The notes beneath the pieces were generated by a model. It was not told where the DNA came from. It did not search any database and was given only the letters and a program-made list of their open reading frames with translations. This document shows positions 52,815-62,628 of a stretch of DNA of 64,000 bases, piece by piece. Source of the stretch: Carbonactinospora thermoautotrophica (GTDB lineage: Bacteria; Actinomycetota; Actinomycetes; Streptomycetales; Carbonactinosporaceae); the NCBI RefSeq assembly GCF_001543895.1, contig NZ_JYIJ01000016.1, positions 186,001 through 250,000 of the forward strand. The letters are read 5' to 3'. A program made the translations under genes and the position numbers. Numbering within the stretch: the first letter of the stretch is position 1; the number at the start of each line of letters is the position of its first letter.

Positions 52815-53817
52815 GCTCCTCGGTGTAGTCGCCCTTCAGCGCGGCGGTGTTGCACCGGACCCGGTGGGCCAGGGCCTGCTGGCCGTCGGCCACCCGCTGC
52901 GGGTCACCCTTCCAGGCGGCCAGCGCCGGGTCGACCAGGGCCCGCCCGAAGGAGAAGGTGAGCGGCCAGGGGGCCTGCAGCTGCTGCATCGCGGCGAGGT
53001 TGGCGGTGGCCTGGGCCGCGCTCTGCCCGCCGGACAGGAACGCGATCCCGGCGACCTCCTCGGGGACGACCGGGCGGAGTGTGTCGACGGTGGCCCGGGC
53101 GACGTCCTCGGGGGTGACGTCCTCGGCGGAGTCCTTGCCGGGCACCACCATGTTCGGCTTGAGCACGATCCCGTCCAGCTGCACCCCGAAGTCCCGCAGC
53201 TCGGCGAAGACCTCCAGCAGGGTGGCGGAGGTCACCGCGGCGCATCGGCTCATCGGGTGCGCCCCGTCCATCAGCACCTCCGGCTCGACGATCGGCACCA
53301 GGCCCGCCTCCTGGCACAGCGCGGCGTAGCGAGCCAGGGCGTGGGCGTTGGCCCGCAACGCCCGCTGGGTGGGCCGGCCGTCCCCGATCACGATGACCGC
53401 CCGCCACTTGGCGAAACGGGCCCCCAGCGCCACATACTCGGCGAGCCGTTCCCGCAGCCCGTCCAGGCCCTCGGTCACCGTCTCACCCGGCGCCCCGGCC
53501 AGCGGCTTGGCGCCGGTGTCCACCTTGATCCCCGGCAGCATGCCCCGCTGGGTCAGCCCCTCGGGGAAGGTGGACCCATCGGAGAGGCTCTGCCGGAAGG
53601 TCTCGTCACACAAGATCACCCCGCTGATCCCCTCAGCCAGGCCAGGAGTGGTGACGAGCATCTCCCGATAGGCGCGGCGGTTCTCCTCCGTGGGCGCCAC
53701 ACCGGCCTTCTCCAGCCGCGCGGACATGGTCTTGATGCTCTCGTCCGCGGCGAGGATCCCCTTGCCGGGGGCCACCATCGCCGCAGCGGTACGGGCCAGG
53801 TCAGTTACATCGGTCAC
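52792..53817 (-). CDS. fba: Class I fructose-bisphosphate aldolase
   Basis: 341 residues. KGILAADESIKTMSARL, Schiff-base Lys region GIVLKPNMVVPGK and VAGIAFLSGGQSA mark the class I (metal-independent) enzyme. GTG at 53817 with AAGGAG nine nt upstream. It makes fructose-1,6- and probably sedoheptulose-1,7-bisphosphate in the cycle. Confidence 0.94.
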   Translation of the reverse strand: MTDVTDLARTAAAMVAPGKGILAADESIKTMSARLEKAGVAPTEENRRAYREMLVTTPGLAEGISGVILCDETFRQSLSDGSTFPEGLTQRGMLPGIKVDTGAKPLAGAPGETVTEGLDGLRERLAEYVALGARFAKWRAVIVIGDGRPTQRALRANAHALARYAALCQEAGLVPIVEPEVLMDGAHPMSRCAAVTSATLLEVFAELRDFGVQLDGIVLKPNMVVPGKDSAEDVTPEDVARATVDTLRPVVPEEVAGIAFLSGGQSAAQATANLAAMQQLQAPWPLTFSFGRALVDPALAAWKGDPQRVADGQQALAHRVRCNTAALKGDYTEELEHDRVA

Positions 53818-53844
53818 TGCTCGACACTCCTTCGCCACAAAGTC

Positions 53845-53892
53845 ACCAACAAGATCGCCGACAAACTCGCCGACAAACTCGCCGACAAGGTC
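53845..53892. repeat. 12-bp tandem repeats upstream of fba
   Basis: Four consecutive 12-mers: ACCAACAAGATC, GCCGACAAACTC twice, and GCCGACAAGGTC. They lie 28-75 bp upstream of the fba GTG. No regulator site is recognised. A frame through them could extend the aldolase N-terminus on the minus strand, but the family start is after them. Confidence 0.75.
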
Positions 53893-54065
53893 CACCAGGC
53901 ACGGCACCGAGTCACCCACGGTCACCGCACCGACCGGTGAAGGACACGCACGTCCGGAAAACCCGGGGGAAACACCTAGGAAACCAGCCACCACACAGCC
54001 GGCGCAGGGTCAGCGCGAGGTGACCACGGCCAGCGCCGCGGCGTCACACCCCCAGCCCCGCACCG

Positions 54066-55091
54066 TCACCCCGACGTCCCCTCAGCCGGATCACGGTGCC
54101 GGTACTCCACCGCGCTGTAGGCACTGAGCCGGTCCAGCCGGTGCTCACTACGCACAAACCGCACCGTACCGCTGCGGGCCCGCATCACCAACGACTCCGT
54201 CGTCGCCCGATCCGGCCCATACCGCACCCCTCGCAGCAACTCCCCATCGGTGATCCCGGTAGCCACGAAGAACGCCTCCTCACCCGCCACCAGATCATCG
54301 GTGGTGAGCACCGCGTCCAGATCGAGCCCGGCCTCAAGGGCCCGGCGGCGCTCCTCGTCGTCGCGCGGCCACAACCGACCCTGGATCACCCCACCGAGGC
54401 ACTTGACCGCGCAGGCGGCGACGATCCCCTCCGGCGTGCCCCCGATGCCGAGCAGCAGGTCGACACCGGTGCCCTCCCGGGCCGCCATCACCGCGCCCGC
54501 GACATCTCCGTCGGAGATGAACTTGATCCGCGCACCGGTCGCCCGCACCTGCTCCGTCAGGTCCTTGTGCCGCGGCCGGTCGAGGATGCAGACGGTCACA
54601 TCCTCCGGCTCACCCCCCTTAGCCTTCGCCACCGCCCGCACGTTGTCCGCCACCGGCGCGCGAATATCCACCACCCCCGCCGCGGCAGGCCCCGTCACCA
54701 GCTTGTCCATGTAAAACACCGCCGACGGATCGAACATCGCCCCCCGCGGCGCCACCGCCAGCACAGAGATGGCGTTGCCCATCCCCTTGGCGGTCAACGT
54801 CGTCCCATCAATCGGATCGACCGCCACGTCGCACTCCGGGCCGTGGCCATCACCGACCACCTCGCCGTTGTAGAGCATCGGCGCGTCGTCCTTCTCGCCC
54901 TCGCCGATGACCACGACACCGCGGATAGGCAGGGTGCCGATCATGGCACGCATGGCGTCGACCGCGGCCTGATCGGCGCCATGCTTATCCCCCCGCCCCA
55001 CCCAACGCCCCGCCGCCATCGCGGCCGCCTCCGTCACCCGGACCAAATCCAACGCCAGATTACGATCCGGCACCGGTCGCACTGCCCCCAC
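54066..55091 (-). CDS. glpX: Class II fructose-1,6-bisphosphatase
   Basis: 341 residues from GTG 55091 with GGGGAG nine nt upstream. Family motifs [46 protein letters not shown] and [15 protein letters not shown]. GlpX-type enzymes of autotrophs often also hydrolyse sedoheptulose-1,7-bisphosphate. It heads glpX-fba-cbbY. Confidence 0.95.
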   Translation of the reverse strand: MGAVRPVPDRNLALDLVRVTEAAAMAAGRWVGRGDKHGADQAAVDAMRAMIGTLPIRGVVVIGEGEKDDAPMLYNGEVVGDGHGPECDVAVDPIDGTTLTAKGMGNAISVLAVAPRGAMFDPSAVFYMDKLVTGPAAAGVVDIRAPVADNVRAVAKAKGGEPEDVTVCILDRPRHKDLTEQVRATGARIKFISDGDVAGAVMAAREGTGVDLLLGIGGTPEGIVAACAVKCLGGVIQGRLWPRDDEERRRALEAGLDLDAVLTTDDLVAGEEAFFVATGITDGELLRGVRYGPDRATTESLVMRARSGTVRFVRSEHRLDRLSAYSAVEYRHRDPAEGTSG

Positions 55092-55246
55092 ACCCGCACG
55101 CTCCCCAACCACCAACAACCACCTCCCACAACAAGCACCACACCACCCAACGCCCCTCACGCTAAACACCCCCCCATCCCCCCACCTCCCTCACCCGGAG
55201 GAACCTACGGGGGATCTCTGGAGTCACCCCCGGTTTCGTAGACAGG

Positions 55247-56059
55247 TCAGAGGTTGCGATGGGCGGCGCCGTAGCGGGCCTGGCGCCTCCCGTATTCGGC
55301 GGGGCTGAGGTAGGTGGAGTGCCGAGGCCGTACCCGCCTTCGATGAAGTCGAAGATCGCCGCCTTGGCCTGGGATCGGGTGGTGAAACGGTGTCGGTCGA
55401 GCCCCTCGCACTCCCAAGTGCCGAAGAAGGCTTCGGTCATCGCGTCACCGATGAAGCCCATCGAAAGAACCGGATCCCGGCCCGGGCGCGGCGCTGCCCG
55501 AGGGTGAGGACGCGGGCTGGACGCCTGGGTGCCGAACGCTTGATCACTGTGGTGGATCAGGCCAGAGACGGGCAGCGGTGCCAGATCAGCGTCGACGACG
55601 AACTCGGCGCACAGATGGTCTCACGCGCCTGGCCCACGGGAGAACACGTCCAGCACCACCGCCAGGTACCAGCCAGCTCATGGGGACGTGGATCAGGTCC
55701 GCGATCCACAGCCGGTCCGGTCCGACAGCGTGGAAGTTCCGCTGCGCCAGGTCGAGGGCGGGACCGGCGGTCGAGTCCCGACGGGTCAGCTCGATCCTGC
55801 GGCGCTGGTGACAGCCCACCGCCGCACCGCCGGGCCACCCGCACACCTGGTCCTCGCGCAGCTCGGCGTGGATGCGCGGCGCCCCGTAGATGCCGCGAGA
55901 ATTCTGGTGGATCTGCGTGATCGTCTCGATCCAACGCGGCGTCGGCGATCCTCGGCCGCCGCTTCCACGCGTAGTGGTCTTGGCGCGACACACCCAGCAC
56001 CGGGCCAGCTGGGAGACGCCATGGTGTGCCGGCTCTCCCTCGATCAGCCGGTACCTCAT
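55247..56059 (-). pseudogene. IS3-family transposase orfB, frameshifted
   Basis: Pieces of one OrfB appear in several frames: MRYRLIEGEPAHHGVSQLAR (start at 56059), IHQNSRGIYGAPRIHAELRE, a piece like PDRLWIADLIHVPM, then MGFIGDAMTEAFFGTWECEG and RFTTRSQAKAAIFDFIEG, ending in a frame with YLSPAEYGRRQARYGAAHRN. Several frameshifts and an altered catalytic-domain order show it is inactive. The sequence just past the end (TGTCTACGAAACCGGGG on the minus strand) may be the terminal repeat. Confidence 0.85.
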
Positions 56060-56104
56060 CTCGACCGATCCGTTTCCCTGATGCTCCTTTATTTCTATGC
56101 CAAG

Positions 56105-56440
56105 TAGGTCAGGCCGCCTGCGGCGTAGCGGTCCCAACGCGTTGGGTCCGCCGATGTTCGTCGGCGAGCAGTGCGTGGAACGCCAGGCAGGCAGCAGCTG
56201 CGGGAACCTCGGCGCGGGTCTACCGGCAGCGGTGAGCTTGTCAACGGCCGTGCCCGCGAACCCGAGTGACGGCGAGCATGTACAGGGCGTACGTCGACGC
56301 GCCGGTTCTCGTCGGGTACGCACTCGCGCGGTGTCGCCGGACCGGACGCGGATCGGGGCGGTGCCGTTGAACCGGGCGAAGGCCGCCTTGGAGCGGAAGC
56401 GGGAGATGGGGCGGTCTCGCCGAGGAGGGTCGCGGCGCCG
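56105..56440 (-). pseudogene. IS110-family transposase remnant
   Basis: The minus strand reads ISRFRSKAAFARFNGTAPIR, matching the IS110 C-terminal domain (FRSxAAFAxxNGTAPI), followed in other frames by YALYMLAVTRVRG and a tail with RWDRYAAGGLTYLA. Frames change repeatedly, so it is a decayed copy adjoining the IS3 remnant. Confidence 0.65.
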
Positions 56441-56920
56441 AGCACACCGCAGCCACAAACGCCTGAAGGCCGCGCCGCAGTCCTCATCCGCAGCTCCTGG
56501 CACTTGAGCGACCAGCTATGTAGATTGAGCGGATAGCCATGTAGAACCGGAGACGCTTCATGGGAATGGACGCCGGGGATGGGCGGCGACGACGCTTTCA
56601 TCCGGCGGGGTTTTCTTCCAGCGGGATCGCAGTGGCAGAAGCCCGCTGTTCGCTAGCGTGCCGATCACGGGCGTGTCGGTGAGGTGCTCCGTGCCAAAGC
56701 AGCGGCGACTAAAGCCGCGCCTCCCTCCGGGGAGACGGGGTTGGGCGAGCAGCTTGGACCTCGTGTCTCGCGACGCTACCGGGTGAGCGCGTCGTGGTAA
56801 CGACTCCTCTGCAGGTCCTAGGTTCCTAGATCCATGGATCGGGGAGCAGTCCGAGAGACCGGCCTTACCGCCATAGCGAGACGGCACCCGAATGCAATCT
56901 GTGTACCTGAAAAAACGGTT
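56441..56920. other. Stretch without a supported gene
   Basis: About 480 nt after the IS remnants. No recognisable gene or structure. Base composition turns AT-rich near 56890, where candidate regulatory sites begin. Confidence 0.5.
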
Positions 56921-56962
56921 ACACGTTGATTGTAAACACTTGATGAATATCTCTATTAATCA
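56921..56962. promoter_or_regulatory. Two candidate LysR-type sites in an AT-rich pocket
   Basis: TTACA-N7-TGTAA (56921-56937) is followed by TGATGAATA-TCTC-TATTAATCA (56941-56962, one mismatch). They lie upstream of a small ORF and the LysR gene. The surrounding AT content is far above the genome level, as expected for a promoter. Confidence 0.5.
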
Positions 56963-57006
56963 TTACATTATGCCAGCCGACCACGGGTGTGTCGAGAGGA
57001 GGCGCC

Positions 57007-57189
57007 ATGTGCCAGGCATCGCAGCCTCACCGGGCGAGCCTTCGGCCTTTGTTGTCTGGAGGGCATAGGATTGTGGGCTTTCATGAGGGCCTCGCCGAGC
57101 GCCTTGCCACGGCTTCGCCCACCCTCACATGGCGGTTCCCCAGCAGTACGACGCTGAGGTGCATGGCGTCGACGGAGGCCAGTGAATGA
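57007..57189 (+). CDS. Possible small ORF coupled to the LysR gene
   Basis: 60 codons from an ATG preceded by GAGAGGAGG at ideal spacing. The stop overlaps the LysR ATG by 4 nt (ATGA). The peptide (MCQASQPHRASLRPLL...) has no recognised domain. Good translation signals and the overlap support it, but codon content alone does not. Confidence 0.4.
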   Translation: MCQASQPHRASLRPLLSGGHRIVGFHEGLAERLATASPTLTWRFPSSTTLRCMASTEASE

Positions 57190-58157
57190 CGCTCACCCAG
57201 TTGCGGGTGTTCGTCGCGGTGGCCCGTTTGGGTTCGGTGAAGGCCGCCGCGCGATCGCTGAATGTGACCGAGCCAGCGGTGTCTGGTGCGGTGGCTGCGT
57301 TGCGTCGGGAGTTCGGTGATCCGCTGTTCGTGCGGAGCGCCAGCGGGATCACATTGACGCCGGGTGGTCGGCGGTTGGCGGCCAGCGCCGCGGAGATCCT
57401 AGGGTTGGCCGAGGAGACCCGGCAGCGGGTTCGGGAAGCCCGGAACGAAACTCCGCACCTGCGGGTGGCGTCCACGGCGCTCGTCGCCGAGCATGTGATC
57501 CCGTGGCTGCTGGATGCCTTCACTCGCCGTCAGCGTGAGGTTGACATCACGACCTTGGCCGTGCCGGGGTCGGCGTTCACCGAGCTATTGCGGGACCGGC
57601 GCGCGGATGTGACGATCGGGCCGGCGCCGAGTCCGGATGCTTCGATCGAGGCGATCCCTTTCCTGCGGTTCCAGTTGGTCGTGGTCGCTTCCCCGCGTCA
57701 TCCGCTGCGGGGCCACACGCGGATCCCAGCCGCCCGGTTGGCTCGGGAGTCGTGGTTGCTCGGCCCGGCCGGCCTCGATCCGAGCACGCAGGCCGGGGCG
57801 TTTCTTACCCGTCTGGGCGTCGACCCTGCCAGCGTGGCGGTTTTCCCCAGCGCGACCGCGGCCCGCAACGCCGTCGCCGACGGGGATGGGTTGTCCATCG
57901 AGTTCCTCCATGTCGTGCGCGAGGATCTGCAGAAAGGGACGCTGATCGCGCTCGACGTGTCCGGCACGCCGATCAACGGGCTGCTCTACGCGAGCGCGCT
58001 GCGGGGCGACCACCGTTCGGAGATTGCGGGTGAGTTGTGTAGGTTCGTCACGACACCAGCGGCGACCCAGGCCGTGCTGACCCGCTCCAACCGGGTGCCG
58101 ATGAGCAGCTTCAAGCCACCCGTCCACGTCACGATTTGGAACACAACCAGCAGTTAA
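57186..58157 (+). CDS. LysR-family regulator near the CO-oxidation genes
   Basis: 323 residues. Winged helix (LTQLRVFVAVARLGSVKAAA, NVTEPAVSGAVAALRREFGD) and a substrate-binding-like effector domain. It is similar in plan to the CbbR-like protein in this window. Its location before coxG suggests control of CO dehydrogenase genes, as for the mycobacterial LysR regulator CdhR; this is inference. A GGAGG lies 7 nt upstream. Confidence 0.85.
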   Translation: MTLTQLRVFVAVARLGSVKAAARSLNVTEPAVSGAVAALRREFGDPLFVRSASGITLTPGGRRLAASAAEILGLAEETRQRVREARNETPHLRVASTALVAEHVIPWLLDAFTRRQREVDITTLAVPGSAFTELLRDRRADVTIGPAPSPDASIEAIPFLRFQLVVVASPRHPLRGHTRIPAARLARESWLLGPAGLDPSTQAGAFLTRLGVDPASVAVFPSATAARNAVADGDGLSIEFLHVVREDLQKGTLIALDVSGTPINGLLYASALRGDHRSEIAGELCRFVTTPAATQAVLTRSNRVPMSSFKPPVHVTIWNTTSS

Positions 58158-58334
58158 GCGATAACTGAAGAGTACATTGACCGGCACGGTGACAGGCGTT
58201 CATCGTTACCGCTCGGACCCGAGGCCCGGCGCCGGCCGGACCGCCACACCCCCCCTGCCCCGACGTGGATCCACACGCCCCGCGGCGGGCCCGGGTACCA
58301 CCGGGGAACCTACAGGTAAGGAGGATCGTCCGCG

Positions 58335-59042
58335 ATGGACTTCACCAACGAGTTTCGAGTCAGCCTGCCGGTGGAGCAGACCTGGCAGCTGTTCACCGAC
58401 GTGGAGCGGATCGCCCCGTGTATGCCGGGCGCCCAGCTCACCGAGGTGCACGGTGACCAATACCACGGGACGGTCAAGGTCAAGGTCGGCCCGGTAACCA
58501 CCCAGTTCAAGGGCGTCGCGGCCTTCGAGCAGCTGGACGCCACGAACCGGACCATGGTGCTCAAGGCCGAGGGCCGGGACACCCGCGGTCAGGGCAACGC
58601 CAGCGCGCTCATCACCGTCCAGCTCACCCCCGACGGCACCGGCACCAAGGTCGTCGTCAAGACCGACCTGAAGATCACCGGCAAGCTGGCCCAGTTCGGC
58701 AAGGGCGTGATCGAGGACATCAGCAAGAAACTGCTGGCGCAGTTCGTCGACGCCCTGGAGAACCAGCTGGTGGCCCAGGAGAAGCCCGCACCCGCCGCCC
58801 AGCCCGCCGGCGCCACCACCAGCACCACCACCAGCGCCACCACCAGCGCCGCCGCACCCACCGGGGCCGGAGCGGCGACCACCCCGTCGGCGACGACCGC
58901 TCCCCGCCGGATCGAGTCCCCTGAGGTCGAGCCCCTGGACCTGATGGACGTCGCCCGCGGCGCGGTCCTCAAGCGCGCTATCCCCCCGGTCGCCGCCCTC
59001 GTCGTCCTCGCCGCCATCCTCATCTGGTGGTTCAACCGATGA
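58335..59042 (+). CDS. coxG: CoxG-like SRPBCC membrane-anchored protein
   Basis: 235 residues. An N-terminal SRPBCC/CoxG domain (FTNEFRVSLPVEQTWQLFTD, VERIAPCMPGAQLTEVHG, ~1-145), an Ala/Thr/Pro-rich linker (~150-195), and a C-terminal membrane helix (AIPPVAALVVLAAILIWWF). CoxG proteins help recruit CO dehydrogenase to the membrane and hand electrons to quinone. AAGGAGG precedes the ATG. Confidence 0.9.
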   Translation: MDFTNEFRVSLPVEQTWQLFTDVERIAPCMPGAQLTEVHGDQYHGTVKVKVGPVTTQFKGVAAFEQLDATNRTMVLKAEGRDTRGQGNASALITVQLTPDGTGTKVVVKTDLKITGKLAQFGKGVIEDISKKLLAQFVDALENQLVAQEKPAPAAQPAGATTSTTTSATTSAAAPTGAGAATTPSATTAPRRIESPEVEPLDLMDVARGAVLKRAIPPVAALVVLAAILIWWFNR

Positions 59043-59078
59043 ACAAACCCGGCAGACGACACAACTAGAGGAAACCCG

Positions 59079-59129
59079 GTGAAGGAGATCCTGGACGACC
59101 TCACCCGCTGGCACACCCAGATACGGTGA
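59079..59129 (+). pseudogene. Truncated XdhC/CoxI-like start
   Basis: GTG followed by KEILDDLTRWHTQIR and TGA. This matches the N-terminus of XdhC/CoxI family proteins (MKEVLDDLxRW), which normally continue for 200-380 residues. Only 16 codons remain, and no XdhC-type sequence was recognised in the ~300 nt before moaA. It directly follows coxG, the usual order in cox clusters. Confidence 0.6.
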
Positions 59130-59430
59130 GGCCGCTCCGAGACAGGCGTGGAACCGATCCGCGCATGAACGTCGAGCACAGCCCGAGCTCGCCGCCTTCT
59201 ACGAGGTCATCGACATCGTGTTCGGGAGGGGCGCGTCCACCCAAGCTGGAGCGCCCCAATCAACTGCTCCCCTGGACCCGAATGGACGTACCCAGCAGGG
59301 GTGCGGACGCGACTGAGGATGTCTCTCGGTACCTGCGAGGGACCGACGCCACGGTTCGATCCGGCACTACGGACCGCCGCCATGCCGTCCACTCGAGTCC
59401 AACCGCGTCGCGACAAAGGTAGGAACAAGA
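59130..59430. other. Region between the XdhC remnant and moaA
   Basis: About 300 nt. One frame contains ELAAFYEVIDIVFGRG, which looks protein-like, but it has no good start and no assigned family. No intact gene is supported. Confidence 0.4.
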
Positions 59431-60528
59431 ATGTCGTTTCGGGCAGGTGAGAGGGCGGCCGATGATGTGACCCCCGGCGGCCCGGTGGTCGCTGCTACAG
59501 GAGGCCCAACCTTCGACCAGTACCGACGCCGGTTGCGGACCCTCCGGATCTCGGTGACTGACCGATGCAATCTCCGTTGTCAGTACTGCATGCCGGAGGA
59601 GGAGTACACCTGGCTTGCCCGAGAGGACCTGTTGTCCTTCGAGGAGATCTCACGGCTCACCGACGTGTTCATCAGCCTCGGCGTCGAGAAGGTACGCCTC
59701 ACCGGCGGAGAGCCGCTCCTACGCCGCGACGTGTCTGAGCTGGTTCGGCAGTTGGCGTCCAAGCAGGGTATCCGAGACCTCGCGATGACGACGAACGGTG
59801 TCCGGCTCGCCGAGCATGCCGAGTCGCTGCGTGAGGCGGGCCTGCACCGAGTGACTGTCAGCCTCGACACACTCCGCCCCGAACGGTTCCGCGCCTTGGC
59901 AAGGCGGGACTCCCTCTCCGCGGTCCTCGAAGGCATCCGCTCGCTGGCTCGCGTGGGATTCACCGGAACCAAGATCGACACGGTGGTCATTCGCGGCGTC
60001 AACGACGACGAGCTGACCGACCTGATCGAGTTCGGCCGGCAGGTTCCTGCCGAGGTACGATTCATCGAGTACATGGACGTCGGCGGAGCCACGGGGTGGT
60101 CCTGGGAGAAGACGGTGTCCCGGGACGAGATTCTCGCCACCCTTACTCGTTACTACGGCTCTGTCGAGCCTGTCATGGACGATGACGAGTCCGCGACGGC
60201 GGATCGTTTCGCACTTCCTGACGGCACGACGTTCGGCATCATCTCGTCGACAACCCAACCCTTCTGCGGGTCGTGCGATCGCGCACGGTTGACCGCGGAT
60301 GGCATGTGGTACCTGTGCCTGTACGCTTTGATCGGTATCGATCTGCGGACCCCGCTTCGGCAGGACGCCACCGACGACGAGCTGCGCGACGTGATCGCGT
60401 CGGCATGGCGAGCGCGTCGTGACCGCGGTGCCGAGGCACGGCTTGCCGCTCGTAACCGGCGCCCCCTCCTTTCCGTCGCCCATCTCCGGCGTGACCCGCA
60501 TCTGGAGATGCATACGCGCGGTGGATGA
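59431..60528 (+). CDS. moaA: GTP 3',8-cyclase MoaA (radical SAM)
   Basis: 365 residues. The N-terminal [4Fe-4S] motif CNLRCQYC with SVTDRCN before it; [13 protein letters not shown]-binding; second cluster in [20 protein letters not shown]. The family-typical C-terminal GG ends the protein (HTRGG). It starts molybdopterin synthesis from GTP, needed for Mo-Cu CO dehydrogenase. TAGGA lies before the ATG. Confidence 0.95.
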   Translation: MSFRAGERAADDVTPGGPVVAATGGPTFDQYRRRLRTLRISVTDRCNLRCQYCMPEEEYTWLAREDLLSFEEISRLTDVFISLGVEKVRLTGGEPLLRRDVSELVRQLASKQGIRDLAMTTNGVRLAEHAESLREAGLHRVTVSLDTLRPERFRALARRDSLSAVLEGIRSLARVGFTGTKIDTVVIRGVNDDELTDLIEFGRQVPAEVRFIEYMDVGGATGWSWEKTVSRDEILATLTRYYGSVEPVMDDDESATADRFALPDGTTFGIISSTTQPFCGSCDRARLTADGMWYLCLYALIGIDLRTPLRQDATDDELRDVIASAWRARRDRGAEARLAARNRRPLLSVAHLRRDPHLEMHTRGG

Positions 60529-60780
60529 GGTGCATATCCGCAGCCGCTACCCGCGTAGGCTAGGACGCCCCTCTCGATCGTGGACGGCCCAGGCGGCGGA
60601 CAAGATCGGTACCCCGAGACGCGGATCGATCGGTGACAGCGACGTCTCGGTGCTTGAGTCGGGTCCGATGTGGCGGCGGTGTCGCTTCACCACCGGGCGA
60701 CCGCCATTCAGCGGTTCCGATGGCATCGTTCCGCGGTCTACCGGTACCGCGCCTGCCCGTCCCTCGAGAAGGAGACCGGT

Positions 60781-61446
60781 ATGCAGATTTCCGTGCTGTA
60801 CTTCGGCGTATTGCGGGAGCAACTCGCAAAGACGGCGGAGACCATTGTGCTACCGGATGGGAGCACTCTCCAAAGCCTGCTCGACACCCTGCGTGAGAGA
60901 TATCCGTCGCTGGATCGGGTCAAGCACATGATCAAGGTGGCGGTGAACGAAGACCTCGCCTCTATGGAGCACGTACTCAGGGAAGGCGATGAGGTCGCGC
61001 TCCTTCCGCCGATCGCAGGCGGGGCGGAAGGCCCGTACGCTCGGCTGAGTGACGAGCCGCTGCAGCTCGACGAGGTGCTCACGGCGGTGACCGAGCCGTC
61101 GCACGGGGCGGTTACCACCTTCATCGGCCTCGTACGGGATCACAACGAGGGCCGAGAGGTCATCCAACTCGAGTACCAAGCGTACCGGTCGATGGCCCTC
61201 AAGACGCTACGGAGCATCGTCGAACGATGCGAGGCGGTGGGCACGGGGGTCCGCGTCGCGGTGGTCCACCGGGTGGGCGTGCTCAAGGTAGGAGAGCCAG
61301 CAGTCATGATCGCCGCTGCTGCGCCGCATCGGGCGGAAGCTCTCAAGGCCTGTCACATGTGCATCGAACTCTTGAAGGCGGAGGTGCCGATCTGGAAGAA
61401 GGAAACCTCTCCTGAGGGAGACGAGTGGGTGGGGATGCGACCGTAG
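60781..61446 (+). CDS. Fused molybdopterin synthase MoaD-MoaE (MoaX-like)
   Basis: 221 residues from ATG 60781 (GAAGGAGA upstream). Residues 1-80 are MoaD ([20 protein letters not shown], ending LLPPIAGG); residues ~85-221 are MoaE ([46 protein letters not shown]). The GG that must become a thiocarboxylate is internal, so cleavage is expected, as reported for mycobacterial MoaX. The protein inserts the dithiolene sulphurs of molybdopterin. Confidence 0.93.
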   Translation: MQISVLYFGVLREQLAKTAETIVLPDGSTLQSLLDTLRERYPSLDRVKHMIKVAVNEDLASMEHVLREGDEVALLPPIAGGAEGPYARLSDEPLQLDEVLTAVTEPSHGAVTTFIGLVRDHNEGREVIQLEYQAYRSMALKTLRSIVERCEAVGTGVRVAVVHRVGVLKVGEPAVMIAAAAPHRAEALKACHMCIELLKAEVPIWKKETSPEGDEWVGMRP

Positions 61447-61874
61447 CCGTCCGCAGACGCGACTCCTCACCCCGCCAGGCGACCGGGCCCGAGCCCTCCT
61501 CGCCGCCGACTGGAAACAGCGTCGCAGCGCCCATTCCCCGTTTTCGGTCGGTGAGTGGTGGACGTGTCCGCCACGCCATCCTCGACCGACTGCTGCCCGT
61601 CAACGGCCCGAACTGGCACCTCATCGACTCGCGCCGTCACCCTTGATCCGTCCACGGGCTGACGAGCGAAGAGCTCGCCGAACCCGAGTCCTCGTCGTCG
61701 GTCTCATGCGGGCCGTCCTCGTCATCACGGCCGCCGCCGTGACGCTGGATCAGGACGGTCGGCCAGACAGCAGCTCGCCTAAGCGTATCCGTCATGCAGC
61801 GGGCGCCGTGCTGCGCTCGCTGGGCGCCGTGACATGAGCCTGGTTCCGGCCGCGACCGATTGTCCTACAGGGGC
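61447..61874. other. Intergenic stretch between convergent genes
   Basis: About 430 nt between moaDE (+) and the ZIP-like gene (-). No supported gene, and no strong hairpin was recognised. Confidence 0.5.
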
Positions 61875-62615
61875 TCACCGGGACGCGGTCACTGCCATCA
61901 CGGTGATGGCGCAGCCCACGACTACCGCGGTGAGCACGGAGGCGTCGGCCCACTGACCAGGGCGCCGATCCTGGAGTGCGGTTCGGAAGGCGGCGTACGC
62001 GATCCGTAGCAGCACCCCGGCGATCAACGCGAAGAGAACGGATTCTGCGGAGGCGGGCACGACCCAGGCCCAGGCGGTCCACGCGCCGATCACGGGGCTC
62101 GCGGATGCCAGCACCAGCCAGGGCATCAACCGGCGCGGGGAACGACCGAGGAGGCCGGCGAGTGCAGCCCCCTCACCGGTCGCATGCACGAGGAGCGCCA
62201 GCAGGACGGTACCGGTTCCGATCACTGCGAGCGCTGCGCCTTCGATCATGCGGTGCACGGCCATTGCGATGGCGGCCCCTGCCCCGTACACCGGGTCGGA
62301 TTCGCAGGCGCAACTGTTCCGGGCGGCGAGTCCGAACGCGACGTAGCCGATAACACCGAGGACGGGAATGATCCACAGGGGCAGCCCGGCGTCCGTGGCC
62401 GCGCTGACCGCACCCGGGAGCACATCGCCGATGGTCACCACCATCAGGACGCCGGACGCGGCGCCAAGAAGGGGGGCGGAGCGGCTGGTGAGGCGGCAAC
62501 CGAGCCAAGCGCCGAAGATCGTGGCCGCGGCCACCAGGAAGATCCCGACCCCTGCCGGGAAGGCCCCGGCTGCCGGTCCGTCCACGCCGTGGGCGAGTAA
62601 GACCGCTGACGTCAT
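61875..62615 (-). CDS. ZIP-like metal transporter
   Basis: 246 residues with about eight membrane helices. ZIP-type signatures are AMAVHRMIEGAALAV and LLVHATGEGAALAGLL, each with H-x-x-E-G-like metal ligands. A Cys pair (NSCACESD) lies in the loop between them. It is 13 nt downstream of coxE, so in the same operon; metal is unknown (Zn by family; Cu or others are possible given the CO dehydrogenase context). Confidence 0.75.
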   Translation of the reverse strand: MTSAVLLAHGVDGPAAGAFPAGVGIFLVAAATIFGAWLGCRLTSRSAPLLGAASGVLMVVTIGDVLPGAVSAATDAGLPLWIIPVLGVIGYVAFGLAARNSCACESDPVYGAGAAIAMAVHRMIEGAALAVIGTGTVLLALLVHATGEGAALAGLLGRSPRRLMPWLVLASASPVIGAWTAWAWVVPASAESVLFALIAGVLLRIAYAAFRTALQDRRPGQWADASVLTAVVVGCAITVMAVTASR

Positions 62616-62628
62616 GGGGGGATCTCCT

